DNA of 64,000 nucleotides from Streptomyces broussonetiae (GCF_009796285.1 NZ_CP047020.1:4712001-4776000), one strand, 5' to 3'. Positions 17,214-25,788 are shown, counted from the stretch's first letter. The notes: generated from the letters alone by a model not told the origin. Made by a program: numbers and translations.

Positions 17214-17261
17214 CCGTAGGCCCTGTGGGACTCGAACCCACAACCAATGGATTAAAAGTCC
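17214..17261. repeat. Left copy of the 48 bp tRNA-Lys 3'-half repeat (att site)
   Basis: Identical to 24090-24137, which covers tRNA-Lys(UUU) from the anticodon stem to its 3' end. Here the match stops abruptly after AAAAGTCC, so this is a truncated tRNA and a typical attachment-site scar. Similarity at about 80 percent by eye also extends some 90 bases to the left of both copies. Confidence 0.9.
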
Positions 17262-17617
17262 TGGCCAAGGCTTGCCGGGTGGTTCCGGGCCGTGCGTCGG
17301 AGTCCGGAAGTACCTGGTCAGGGCATCTCCAGAATGATTGCCAGTCTGTCCCATGTCGGCTCGTGCCGCACCGTCCGCTCACGCATCGCTCACGCAAAAG
17401 TGCCCGCTGACCAGTACGTTCAGTACCGATGTGAGCGCTGCTGCAGCGGCTACCACGGCCACCAGGCGAAGCCCCTCTCGATCGGCTACCGGAACGGTGC
17501 CTCGAAGCCAAAGCCCCGTCCGTCGCAGCGACTGACGGAGCCTTCGGCCTGCACGTGGCCACAGTCGAGAGCCGACCTGCGCCAGCATCTGCCCTGATTT
17601 ACGACCGATCAGGGCAG
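17262..17617. other. Left end of island, no gene; arm-type repeat
   Basis: No supported reading frame. At 17376-17396 there are two tandem copies of CGCTCACGCA, 11 bases apart start to start. Almost the same block recurs at 23980-24000 near the other end of the island. Such paired direct repeats inside both ends resemble arm-type integrase binding sites. Confidence 0.5.
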
Positions 17618-18079
17618 CTACCGCCAGCCGTCAAGGGAGATCTCCGGACCACCCGTGAGATATCGGCGGAGGGCGCTCGCCGTGGTTTCCACGAACGCCT
17701 CCGGGATAGCCTCAGCGCTGACCCAGCAGACCTGGGTGTGCTTGCTCGGTTCTCGGTTCTCGGGCTCGCCCGTCCATTCGTGGGCGGCGAAGACGACGGT
17801 GAGGAAGCCATTGGGGGCTTCGACACCCCAGGCACCGTGGATGATGTGGGCGACCTTCAGGGAGTGCGGCTTCACGGTTAGGCCGGTTTCCTCGTACAGC
17901 TCGCGTACGGCGGTCTCTGTGATGGGCTCGCCGGGTTCGCTTTTGCCGACGGGGAGGTCCCACATGCCCTGTGCGAACTTGGCGTTCTGGCTGCGTTGGA
18001 GGAGGACGACGCGGTTGGTGGCCTTGTCGTGGACGATGACTGCGGCAACGAGGAGGGTCATGGATTCGACCGCTCTCAC
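17618..18079 (-). CDS. NUDIX hydrolase
   Basis: 153 residues. The Nudix box is complete and correctly spaced: GKSEPGEPITETAVRELYEE followed by TGL. It should hydrolyse a nucleoside diphosphate linked to some group; the substrate is unknown. GTG 18079 overlaps the phosphotransferase stop as GTGA and is preceded by GAGGAC, pointing to translational coupling; ATG 18061 is an alternative. It is the last gene of an AKR-phosphotransferase-NUDIX run, a combination I associate with Streptomyces integrative elements. Confidence 0.85.
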   Translation of the reverse strand: MRAVESMTLLVAAVIVHDKATNRVVLLQRSQNAKFAQGMWDLPVGKSEPGEPITETAVRELYEETGLTVKPHSLKVAHIIHGAWGVEAPNGFLTVVFAAHEWTGEPENREPSKHTQVCWVSAEAIPEAFVETTASALRRYLTGGPEISLDGWR

Positions 18080-18912
18080 CTCGTCCTCTCGTATGTCGCG
18101 TCCAGGTACTCCTTCACCGGGCCCGCAAGTTCCTTGTAGAACGGCGTGCGGTCGGCAGCCTGGAGAACCCGGGCGCAGATGGTCAGTTCTGCCACACGTG
18201 CGGCTGGGGTGTCGAGGATGTGGCCGAGGGTCTGGCGGACACGGGCGGCCGTGGCGGGGGTGTGGAGGGAGTAGAGGTAGAACTGGGCGGCGTCGAAGCC
18301 GACCGGGGCTTGTCCCCAGCCTTCCCAGTCCAGGATGGTGAGGTCGGGACCGGCGAGGTTTGACCAGTGGAAATCGCCATGGGCTGTGGACCACTCGATC
18401 TGACCGATATCGCAGCCTGTGTATTCGGGGATGGCCCGGCGGATGTACTCCTCGCGTACGGCGATGCGTTCGGTGGGGACTTCGGCAAGGCAGTCGAGTG
18501 CGGTCCGCAGCTTCGTCCACCATGTCTTGGGGAGGGCCGGGTCGTGTTCGAGGACCGGTGAGCGGGAGATGACGGTGGCGTCCGTGTGCTGATACAGCTC
18601 GGCTCGGTACGCCCAGCCGGCGGCCTGCCAGTCGTGGACGTCATGGAGGACAGGGCGGGGGATCGCGGGAGGAAGCAGTTCCTGGGCGGTCTTCGGGTCG
18701 TCCCAGAGTTTCCCGTGCGCCTTGTCGGGGGGCTCCGCGACGACGCGGAGCCAGCCGGTGCCTTGCGCGCTGGTCACGGCGCCGGAGAGGGTCCGGCCGG
18801 CGTAGCCCCAGATGGGTTCCTCGGCGAGGTCGGTCAAGGCGAGAGCGGTGCACGCAGAGATCCTGGCGTTACGCATGCGCTGGGCGGTGGCGTCGTCAGG
18901 CGCCGAGAACAT
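18076..18912 (-). CDS. Aminoglycoside phosphotransferase (APH)-family protein
   Basis: 278 residues with a protein-kinase-like fold. The catalytic loop is TAHGDFHWSN and the metal-binding segment is LTILDWEGWGQAPVGFD, both intact. The N-terminal nucleotide-binding lobe is divergent, so antibiotic phosphorylation is not certain; many family members act on small metabolites. The ATG at 18912 lies inside the end of the truncated aldo/keto reductase gene (17 bp overlap), and the stop overlaps the NUDIX start, so the three were one operon. Confidence 0.8.
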   Translation of the reverse strand: MFSAPDDATAQRMRNARISACTALALTDLAEEPIWGYAGRTLSGAVTSAQGTGWLRVVAEPPDKAHGKLWDDPKTAQELLPPAIPRPVLHDVHDWQAAGWAYRAELYQHTDATVISRSPVLEHDPALPKTWWTKLRTALDCLAEVPTERIAVREEYIRRAIPEYTGCDIGQIEWSTAHGDFHWSNLAGPDLTILDWEGWGQAPVGFDAAQFYLYSLHTPATAARVRQTLGHILDTPAARVAELTICARVLQAADRTPFYKELAGPVKEYLDATYERTR

Positions 18913-19395
18913 CGATCACCTCGTGCAGGGTCTTGTCCGGGAGCGGAGGTAAAGCAAGGACGCGCTGGGCGGCCTCCCAGTGTTGCGCGTTCCCGGACCC
19001 CAGGAGGACGTGATTCACCCCTGGGGTGTACGCGGTGACACGCAGGGCGGCCTCGGCCGGGGTGGTGCCTGGGTCGATGAGTCGGGCGAGTTCGTCCGTG
19101 ACCATGGTGGGGAGTTCTCCGCCATGCAGGGGGGCGGAAATGAACGTGTCCAGGCCGGCTGCGGTTGCCTCAGCCAGGGGGCCGGTGCCCTCCAGGGCCT
19201 GGGCGACCGGTTTGAGCATGACCAGTGAGACGGGGAGCTGGATGGCGGACAGATGATGGCCGCGGCCTCCGCAGTGGGTGGCGATTTTGAGGAGGTCGGC
19301 GACGCTGAGCGCGCCGTCGAAGCCGGTCCAGGTGGCGACGCCGTAGCCTCCGATCCGTCCGGCGCGGGCCTCGGCTTCGAGGGCGGTGAAGGCGC
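18896..19395 (-). pseudogene. Aldo/keto reductase, N-terminal half deleted
   Basis: The last 165 or so residues match the C-terminal half of an aldo/keto reductase (AGRIGGYGVATWTGFD, then a QLPVSL segment and a C-terminal LLGSGNAQHWEAAQ cofactor region). Upstream of about 19395 the reading frame continues but encodes the antisense of an integrase fragment, so the active-site Asp/Tyr/Lys half is gone. The break point coincides with the start of the integrase remnant on the other strand, showing a deletion that removed both 5' ends. Confidence 0.75.
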
Positions 19396-19403
19396 TGGGG
19401 TTC

Positions 19404-19709
19404 CGCCGTGTCCTCGCCACGACCGACCTGCCCCCCATCACCCTGCGGGACCTGCGCCACGTGGCCGCGACGCTCACGCACGGAGGCGGCGGCGACATCC
19501 ACACGGTGAAGGAGACCCTCCGGCACTCCACCATCACGCTGACCTCGGACACGTACACGAGCCTGCTCCCGGAGCTCGACCGCGAAATCGCTGAGAAGGC
19601 AGCGAAGCTGATCCCGCGGTCTCGTCCGGCAGCCGCCGAACCGTCCGCCCCGGCAGCGTTCGATCCGCAGGCCACCGGCACATCCGCCCAGGCATCACAC
19701 GGGGATTGA
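19404..19709 (+). pseudogene. Tyrosine recombinase (integrase), C-terminal fragment
   Basis: About 100 residues match the end of an actinomycete tyrosine integrase: LPPITLRDLRHVAATL (box II Arg-His), then TVKETLRHSTITLTSDTYTS with the His and the nucleophilic Tyr, then a LLPELDREIAEKAA tail. The N-terminal arm-binding and first catalytic parts are missing. It starts at the junction with the truncated aldo/keto reductase. The island therefore can no longer make its own integrase from this gene. Confidence 0.82.
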
Positions 19710-19749
19710 AGTCCCGGCCCGAAAAGCAGCGACCGGGCGTGGAGCCGCG

Positions 19750-20034
19750 TCACTCACTCGGCCTGGGATCACCCCACTCCTCTTCCTCCTCCATGTAACG
19801 GATGCCCTCATGGGACAGTGAGACGGTGGCGGGCGTCTTGTGCGACGTCCACTCGACGGTGATCAGGCCCTCGTCGGCCAGGTAGGCGCAGGCTGCGGAC
19901 AGGTCGTCGTCGGGCAGCCGGAGCGCCTCGCGCAGTGCCGCCCCGCTGACCTCAGGTCGGTTGCGTTCCATGGCTCCGTAGAGTTGCCGGAGGACGGCCT
20001 TGCGGTAGGTCTTGCGTTCACGGAGTGTCGTCAT
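19750..20034 (-). CDS. Small winged-helix-like protein, unknown function
   Basis: 94 residues. The pattern of three helices and a wing (LRQLYGAMERN, GAALREALRLPDDDLSAACAYLADEGLI, then TVSLSHEGIRYME) resembles a small MarR/ArsR-like DNA-binding domain, with an acidic EEEEE tail. ATG 20034 has GAGAG upstream. It is convergent with the integrase remnant. Similar proteins in phages and islands serve as regulators, but no target is evident. Confidence 0.6.
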   Translation of the reverse strand: MTTLRERKTYRKAVLRQLYGAMERNRPEVSGAALREALRLPDDDLSAACAYLADEGLITVEWTSHKTPATVSLSHEGIRYMEEEEEWGDPRPSE

Positions 20035-20278
20035 GGCTGGCGCTCTCAGGCTGGTATCCGAGGCTGCTGATGCCGACAGGCAGTCGGCCTTGCGGCCTCG
20101 CTCAGAGCCTCCGCCGCCCGGGTGCCCCGCCGCGCAGCCCCTCATGCGGCTTGCCCTGGCTGTATGCGGGCGTCCCGGCGATTCCCGGCGACGCCGATGC
20201 TCGCGGTGATGGGGAGTAGCGTGGTCAGAAGCGAGGCGGATCCCGTGTTCGCACCGGATCCCGGACAGGTGGTCCTCC

Positions 20279-20761
20279 ATGACCGGCTCCGACACATCCC
20301 CTGGTTCCAGGCACCTGCCGAGCGGTGTGCACCATGCCGTGCGGCCGGGGAGTGCACTGCTCCGGCTGGAGACGACGGCATCGCGCGAAGGCGTCCTCGA
20401 CGGGGCGTGGTGGCCACGGTCGCGCGACATCGGTGCCGAGCTGCCCGCGCTGCTGAGCGCCCTCACCGAGCACCTGGGCCCCCTGACCCGCGTCGGGCTG
20501 GATGCCACGGCCTGGGAGGGGCTCCCGAACCGGATCGTCGTCGGCGACCACGTGGTACACGTGGACTCCTTCCCGGTGGGTGACGACACGGTCCTGATCA
20601 CCCGGGGCGACCGGGACCTCTTCTCGCTGCTGGTGGTCCCACCGGACACGCCGCCCGAGGCCGCCCGCGCGGCGATGGCACAGGCCGTCCTGGCCGGCAA
20701 CGTCAGCGAGGCGGAGCAGATCCTCATCGACACGGGAAGCGGGCAGAGGCCGTCCGGCTGA
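20279..20761 (+). CDS. DUF5994-family protein (first copy)
   Basis: 160 residues, soluble. The signature LDGAWWPRSRDIGAELPALL at residues 40-60 identifies the DUF5994 family; a LLVVPPDTPPEAA motif follows near the C-terminus. The function of the family is unknown. A relative with the same LDGAWWPR signature is encoded at 22057-22629, with a PP2C phosphatase between them, so the set may act together in signalling. ATG 20279 opens the family-like sequence. Confidence 0.72.
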   Translation: MTGSDTSPGSRHLPSGVHHAVRPGSALLRLETTASREGVLDGAWWPRSRDIGAELPALLSALTEHLGPLTRVGLDATAWEGLPNRIVVGDHVVHVDSFPVGDDTVLITRGDRDLFSLLVVPPDTPPEAARAAMAQAVLAGNVSEAEQILIDTGSGQRPSG

Positions 20762-20785
20762 CCCCTGTCGTGGCCGGTGGTGCGG

Positions 20786-21979
20786 TCAGCCGCGCCACTC
20801 CACCAGGAGCAGCGTCGCGTCGTCCGTCGTGTGGCCGCCCCGCGCCCGCTTGAGGGTGTGCGACAGGGAGCGCGCCACCGCCCGGACCCCGCGACCGGTC
20901 CTCTCCAGCCGGTTCACCCAGTCGATCAGCTGGTCCTCACCGAACTGCTCCTCACCCACGGCGTGTTCCTCGATCAGTCCGTCCGTGAAGCAGAGGACGC
21001 GGTCTCCGCGCTCCAGGTCCAGCTCGCCGACCTCTGGCTCCGCGCCGCCCATGCCGACCGGGAGGGTCGTGGGGACGTCCAGCCGACACATGACGCGGTG
21101 ATCGCGCACGAGTATCGGTGGCGGGTGTCCCGCATTGACCCAGTGCATCCGCCCCGTGGCCGTGTCCAGCCGCATCATCTGGGCGGTGACGAAGTGGTCC
21201 GGGCCGAACTGGTGTACCACGGCGACGTCCATGGCGGCGTAGATCTCCGACAGGCCGGTGCCGAGGCGGCGGGCGTGACGGTAGGCGCCGATGGCCACGG
21301 TGGCCATGGTGGCCGCGCCCAGGCCGTGCCCCATCGCGTCGATCATGGCCACGTGGAGGATGTCACCGTTGAGCGCGTAGTCGAAGCTGTCCCCCGCCAC
21401 GTCGTAGGCGGGCTCCAGGATCCCGGCCACGGCGACCCGCGGCATGACCATGGCCAGAGGCGGCAGCAGGGACCACTGGATCTCGGCGGCGACGCTCATC
21501 GGCTCACCGCGGCGGGTGGAGAAGAACAGGTCGGAGTAGCCGTGCTTGGTCACCAGCAGGTCGGCAACCAGGCCGGAGAGCCTGGCCAGCAGCCGCCGGT
21601 CGTCGTCATCGACCCGGTCCAGCGTCACGGCCATGACGCCCACCTGGTCGCCGCCGTCCAGCAGCGGCAGGTGGACCCGTACGCCGTCGGCCTCGGGCAC
21701 CTCGACGGGCTGGGCATCGAGAAAGCACCAGCCCGCGACGGAAGCGTCGATGTCCTGCGGATCCCCGCCCGTGAGGCCCTCACCGCGCAGAGGTACGAGC
21801 AGCAACTGGCCGTAGTCCTGGAGCAGCACCTGCGGACGGCGGCCGCCGAGCCGCTCCACCACGTCGGCGACCAGCGGTCCGATGAGGTGGGGCGGGAGCT
21901 CGTGCGCCCGGTCGAGAACCGCCCCCAGAAGCGCTTCCCCGAAGCTCTCGGAGCGGTCCGTGCCCGGTTCGGCCGTCAT
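20786..21979 (-). CDS. PP2C (SpoIIE-type) serine phosphatase, soluble
   Basis: 397 residues. Residues 1-170 form a GAF-like sensory part without membrane segments. The rest is a PP2C domain: GDSFDYALN, IDAMGHGLGAATMA, AGHPPPILV, CFTDGLIEEH and TTDDATLLLV. In the metal motif GGD is replaced by AGD; the Asp is kept. ATG 21979 has GGGTGAG upstream; GTG 22009 is an alternative. It is flanked by DUF5994 genes and a STAS-GNAT gene, consistent with an anti-sigma/antagonist-type module. Confidence 0.85.
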   Translation of the reverse strand: MTAEPGTDRSESFGEALLGAVLDRAHELPPHLIGPLVADVVERLGGRRPQVLLQDYGQLLLVPLRGEGLTGGDPQDIDASVAGWCFLDAQPVEVPEADGVRVHLPLLDGGDQVGVMAVTLDRVDDDDRRLLARLSGLVADLLVTKHGYSDLFFSTRRGEPMSVAAEIQWSLLPPLAMVMPRVAVAGILEPAYDVAGDSFDYALNGDILHVAMIDAMGHGLGAATMATVAIGAYRHARRLGTGLSEIYAAMDVAVVHQFGPDHFVTAQMMRLDTATGRMHWVNAGHPPPILVRDHRVMCRLDVPTTLPVGMGGAEPEVGELDLERGDRVLCFTDGLIEEHAVGEEQFGEDQLIDWVNRLERTGRGVRAVARSLSHTLKRARGGHTTDDATLLLVEWRG

Positions 21980-22056
21980 CAGCTCACCCACCGTGATCCA
22001 CACGGACACCGGCGGCGGGGTCGGCCGGCGAAAGGACTACCCGTCCCATCACTCCA

Positions 22057-22629
22057 TCATGGGCCGTGCTGTTCCCCTGCGCCCTCCCGGCCGAAGCCGT
22101 CCTCGACATGTGCCAAGGTGCGCTGAGCCGACAGCGGATTCCACGGATCGGCGGCGGCGGTCAGCAGGCGTTCGGCGGTTCCGGCCGGCTCGTCGGGCGG
22201 GACGACCAGCAGCTCCCAGCGCCCCAGGGTGCCGCAGTCCAGGGTGATGGCATGCTCCTCGGCGGTGGCGTCGCTCAGGACGACCTCGATCACGTGGTCC
22301 GGCGCCGACACGGTCAGTGGCGCGTCAGGCCAGGCCGCAGCGCCGACCGTGACGCGGGTGACCGTGCCAAGGCCGGGGTCGAGCGAGCCCACGAGCGCGG
22401 GCAATTCCAGTTCCAGCGCGTCGCAACGCGGCCACCACGCTCCGTCCAGCGGGCCGTGGCTGGCCTCCGGCGTGAGCCTCAGCCGTGCCAGCGGCATCCT
22501 GTACGTGTGCGCGTCACTCGGCGGCCGGTCTCCCGCGGCGGTGCGGGGGAGTCCATCGTGCGATCCCGTCCGGGCGGCCTGGAGCTGCCCTCGTTCGCCA
22601 CTCGCCGGGAACGGCGCTGTCCTGATCAT
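22057..22629 (-). CDS. DUF5994-family protein (second copy)
   Basis: 190 residues. It contains LDGAWWPRCDALELELPALV and LLVVPPDEPAGTAERLL in the same order as the protein at 20279-20761, so the two are paralogues, with an extra N-terminal stretch of about 40 residues. The start is uncertain: ATG 22629 lacks a clear ribosome binding site and ATG near 22497 would trim the extension. It lies between the PP2C and STAS-GNAT genes on the same strand. Function unknown. Confidence 0.68.
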   Translation of the reverse strand: MIRTAPFPASGERGQLQAARTGSHDGLPRTAAGDRPPSDAHTYRMPLARLRLTPEASHGPLDGAWWPRCDALELELPALVGSLDPGLGTVTRVTVGAAAWPDAPLTVSAPDHVIEVVLSDATAEEHAITLDCGTLGRWELLVVPPDEPAGTAERLLTAAADPWNPLSAQRTLAHVEDGFGREGAGEQHGP

Positions 22630-22659
22630 GCGCCCGACATGCTCTCGGTGTCTTCAAGG

Positions 22660-23601
22660 CTACGCCCGGCTTGGAACGGCGGCCCGAGGCGCAGGCAGCG
22701 AAGATCCGCTCTCCCGGAACAGGGTCAGCACGCAAGGAGCGCCCCGACCGGGCAGCCCGACCATCTCCCCGTGGTTCCGCCAGCCCCACGAGTCGTAGGC
22801 GGCTTGTCCGGCCCGGTCGGCAGGAATCAGCAAGGCCACTCCGAGCTCGGTGCGCTCATCGGCCAGCAGACGCTGTTGCAGACGGCGGCCGATGTCGCGG
22901 CGCTGTGGGTGCTGGTGCGCCACGACCTGGGTGAGGAGCAGGAACCGGGCACAGCCGGTGAGCCGTTGGACGCTCTCCTGCAACCCCTGCTCGGACCGGC
23001 TGACGGGACTCACCGGAAACCCGAAGACGCACCCCACCAACACCGTCGTCTCGGCCACCAGCAGCGCGAAGCCAGGCCGTCGGGCGCCGACGGCAAGCCG
23101 CCGCAGGAAGTCGTCCCGCATGAAGGGGCCGGCCACGGCCAGGTCGGCGATGTCCTCGCTCATCCCCTCCACCTGCCGGCGAGTCAGCCTGCGCAGGCGG
23201 ATCCCGTCCTTGACGACCGGCGCACCGGCGCGGTCGCCGGACGTCTGCGTCCCGCCGGCCGACGGACCCGCCGCGGACGTGTCCAGCAGATCGCGGAGCA
23301 GGGACGCGGAGCCGGTGCCCGCGAGGAGCCGGGTGATCTGCGCGCACGGATGGTGCAGGTGCAGGCAGGAGTGCACGAGGCCGGCATGCCGTGACGCCGT
23401 CAGGAAGACGTCCAGGCCCTTGGCGTCACAGGAGCCGACCGTGGTGAGATCGACGTCGATGGCTGCCATGCCGTCGCGCAGGCACTGCTCCAGCGCGGCC
23501 CGCAGCAGGGGCGCCGAGGCCGGCCAGATGTCGCCGACGAGCGTGACGATGGCCCGCTCCCCCCGGTCACGCCGGTGGATGTCCAGGCGCTGCACGGCCA
23601 T
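22660..23601 (-). CDS. STAS-GNAT fusion protein
   Basis: 313 residues. Residues 1-110 resemble a STAS anti-sigma antagonist domain: ERAIVTLVGDIWPASAPLLR, then DVDLTTVGSCDAKGLDVFL with a Ser-Cys-Asp at the usual phosphorylation loop. Residues 140-300 resemble a GNAT acetyltransferase: LTQVVAHQHPQRRDIGRRLQ, then a YDSWGWRNHGEMVG end. The fusion of the two is unusual. ATG 23601 follows GGGCGGGG. With the PP2C phosphatase next to it, dephosphorylation of the STAS Ser is a reasonable guess; the acetylation target is unknown. Confidence 0.7.
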   Translation of the reverse strand: MAVQRLDIHRRDRGERAIVTLVGDIWPASAPLLRAALEQCLRDGMAAIDVDLTTVGSCDAKGLDVFLTASRHAGLVHSCLHLHHPCAQITRLLAGTGSASLLRDLLDTSAAGPSAGGTQTSGDRAGAPVVKDGIRLRRLTRRQVEGMSEDIADLAVAGPFMRDDFLRRLAVGARRPGFALLVAETTVLVGCVFGFPVSPVSRSEQGLQESVQRLTGCARFLLLTQVVAHQHPQRRDIGRRLQQRLLADERTELGVALLIPADRAGQAAYDSWGWRNHGEMVGLPGRGAPCVLTLFRESGSSLPAPRAAVPSRA

Positions 23602-24089
23602 CACCCCGCCCTTCGGCGGGGAAACGCAACGACCAGGGAAGGGTGCGGAGTTGTTGTGATCGCGGCGGGCATGATTGCCGACCCGTCTCCGCACCGCCGC
23701 TCGGACGGCCCGGGGTTCGTCTCTCGCCGAGGACGACCCGGCAGGACGGCCGGAGTGCGTGATGCCCTCGGTATCTCCACCGTACGCCGCCGGCCGACTC
23801 GGCCCGCAGCACCGGACGGGCTCACCCGTAAGGCCCGTAAGGAGCGCACCGCCTGCCGAGGCTCATGGAGACATCCGGGGCAGACGGCCCACTCGTGGGG
23901 CACACTGCCGTACCTCACGCCCGCCGGGTATCCGCTGAGGGCGGTCTCACACAAAACCGCCGCAGGTGGCCGCGCTTCCCGCTCACGCATCGCGCACGCA
24001 GGAGCCCGGAAACGAAGCAGCGTCCGAGCCAGCTGACGCCGACCCGGACGCTGCGTAGCAGGTCAGGGGCCATATCCCCCGCCTACCCA
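23602..24089. other. Right end of island, no gene; arm-type repeat
   Basis: No frame here is supported by family-like sequence. At 23980-24000 the block CGCTCACGCAT-CGCGCACGCA mirrors the left-end repeat at 17376. From about 24001 the sequence is similar to 17130-17213, that is, to the DNA beyond the left att copy. Confidence 0.5.
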
Positions 24090-24137
24090 CCGTAGGCCCT
24101 GTGGGACTCGAACCCACAACCAATGGATTAAAAGTCC
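24090..24137. repeat. Right copy of the 48 bp att repeat, inside tRNA-Lys
   Basis: Identical to 17214-17261 and in the same orientation, 6876 bp apart. It spans the anticodon stem-loop, T arm and 3' acceptor strand of tRNA-Lys, the usual attB core of tyrosine integrases. Confidence 0.9.
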
Positions 24138-24165
24138 ACTGCTCTGCCAATTGAGCTAAGGGCCC
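24093..24165 (-). tRNA. tRNA-Lys (UUU)
   Basis: 73 bases without CCA. Acceptor GGGCCCT pairs with AGGGCCT, leaving a G1-U72 wobble; D arm GCTC/GAGC; anticodon loop CTTTTAA; T arm with GGTTCGAGTCC. All arms fold, so it should be functional. Its 3' half is the island attachment site. Confidence 0.95.
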
Positions 24166-24264
24166 AGGAGATGTTGCCTGTCCGAGCATAGCCGGACGCG
24201 GCCGTGTCTCCGATCGGGTATCGGTGCACCGGCCGCGTCGCGGGTGACAGAGTGGGCGGGATGC

Positions 24265-25788
24265 TCACCTTTCGGCCGGATCGGGGACCGGAACCCGGTC
24301 CGAGGTGAGGAACCAGTGGCGGGCCGAGGCCAGCCACCACGTCGCCGCGAAGCCGAGGACGACCAGGACGGCAACGGGCGCGTAGTTGAAGGTCTTCCAG
24401 GTGACCGGGGAGACCTGGGGGAGCATGAAGAGGATCGTGATGGCCACCACCCACCCCACCGAGACGACCCCGATCGCCCCCGACCAGCGGCCCAGGTGCC
24501 ACGGCCCGCGTTCGAAGCCGGCGCCCCTGCGGACGCGCAGGAACGTCGGGATGACGTACGCGATGTACAGGCCGATCACCGCGATCGACGTCACCGCCGC
24601 GTACGCCGTCGAGTTGATCAGGTAGGGCAGGCCCAGCACCAGGGCGGCCAGAGCGGCCAGCCAGACCGCTGCCACGGGGGTGCGGGTGCGCGGGCTGACC
24701 GTGTGCCAGATGCGCGAGAAGGGCAGCGCGCCGTCCCGGGAAAAGGCGTAGATCATACGGCTGTTGGCGGTCACCGAGGCCATGCCGCAGAAGAGCTGGG
24801 CGCCGATCACCACCAGCAGCATCAGCTTGCCGGTCGTCGCTCCCAGCGCGTCGAGGAGGATCTGGGCGGGCGGTGCGCCGGTCGGGGACGTCAACTCCTT
24901 GCCGTAGGACTGGATCGCGAACGTGAAGCCCAGCAGGAGAACGAAGCCGGCGATCCAGGACGTCCAGATGGAGCGGACGATGCCCTTGGGGCCCGCCGTG
25001 GACGCGTCGTGGGTCTCCTCCGTCATGTGCGCCGAGGCGTCGTAGCCGGTGAAGGTGTACTGGGCCATCAGAAGGCCGAGGAGGACGACGTACGGGCCGC
25101 TGCCCCAGCCCGTCTGGTTCACGAACTTCGTGAACACGAAGGACGCCGACTGGTGGTGGTCGGGGACGATGGCGAGGGCGCCGACGATCACCGCGACGCC
25201 GAGCACGTGCCACCACACGCTCACGCTGTTCAGGAACGCGACGATCCGGACGCCGAAGGTGTTCAGCAGGCCGTGCAGCAGGAGGATCGCCGCGAAGAGC
25301 AGGACCGTGCGGCCCGGCGTCACCTCGAAGCCGAACTGGAGGTTCAGGTACGCGCCGAGGAAGGAGGCCGCGCCGAAGTCGATGCCCGCGGTCACGGCGA
25401 CCTGGCCCAGGACGTTGAACCAGCCCGTGAACCACGCCCAGGCCGCCGCCGAGCGGGGTGGCGCGAGGCGATGGGCCCAGAAGTACAGGCCGGCCGACGT
25501 GGGGTACGCGGAGCAGATTTCGGCCATCGACAGACCGACGAACAGCGTCATCAGGCCCACCGCCACCCAGCCCCAGGTGATCACCGCCGGGCCGCCGGTG
25601 GTCATGCCGAAGAGATACAGGGTCAGGCAGCCGGACAGCACCGAGATGATCGTGAAGGAGACTGCGTAGTTCGAGAACGCCGACATACGGCGGGCGAGAA
25701 CCTGGGTGTAGCCGAGCTGGGCCAGCCGTTCCTCGTCCGACGGGCCGTGTGCGCCGTGCGTTTCGCTCACTCTCGCGTCTTCTGTCAT
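24265..25788 (-). CDS. APC-family amino acid permease
   Basis: 507 residues with about 12 transmembrane segments. The N-terminus SNYAVSFTIISVLSGCLTLY and the loop MTEETHDASTAGPKGIVRSI are typical of the GABA/choline-type permease branch (BAT1/GabP-like). It is likely a proton-coupled importer of an amino acid or amine; the substrate is unknown. ATG 25788 is preferred; GTG 25770 is an alternative. It is upstream of, and divergent from, nothing on its right: the DEAD-box gene ends 117 bp away in the same direction, separated by a terminator. It lies immediately outside the tRNA-Lys island. Confidence 0.85.
   Translation of the reverse strand: MTEDARVSETHGAHGPSDEERLAQLGYTQVLARRMSAFSNYAVSFTIISVLSGCLTLYLFGMTTGGPAVITWGWVAVGLMTLFVGLSMAEICSAYPTSAGLYFWAHRLAPPRSAAAWAWFTGWFNVLGQVAVTAGIDFGAASFLGAYLNLQFGFEVTPGRTVLLFAAILLLHGLLNTFGVRIVAFLNSVSVWWHVLGVAVIVGALAIVPDHHQSASFVFTKFVNQTGWGSGPYVVLLGLLMAQYTFTGYDASAHMTEETHDASTAGPKGIVRSIWTSWIAGFVLLLGFTFAIQSYGKELTSPTGAPPAQILLDALGATTGKLMLLVVIGAQLFCGMASVTANSRMIYAFSRDGALPFSRIWHTVSPRTRTPVAAVWLAALAALVLGLPYLINSTAYAAVTSIAVIGLYIAYVIPTFLRVRRGAGFERGPWHLGRWSGAIGVVSVGWVVAITILFMLPQVSPVTWKTFNYAPVAVLVVLGFAATWWLASARHWFLTSDRVPVPDPAER

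Noticed and set aside
17214..17261. A second tRNA-Lys gene
   Set aside because: Only the 3' half is present; no acceptor 5' strand or D arm follows, so it is an attachment-site scar.
20777..22126. A plus-strand open frame of about 450 codons
   Set aside because: Antisense shadow of the PP2C phosphatase at 20786-21979.
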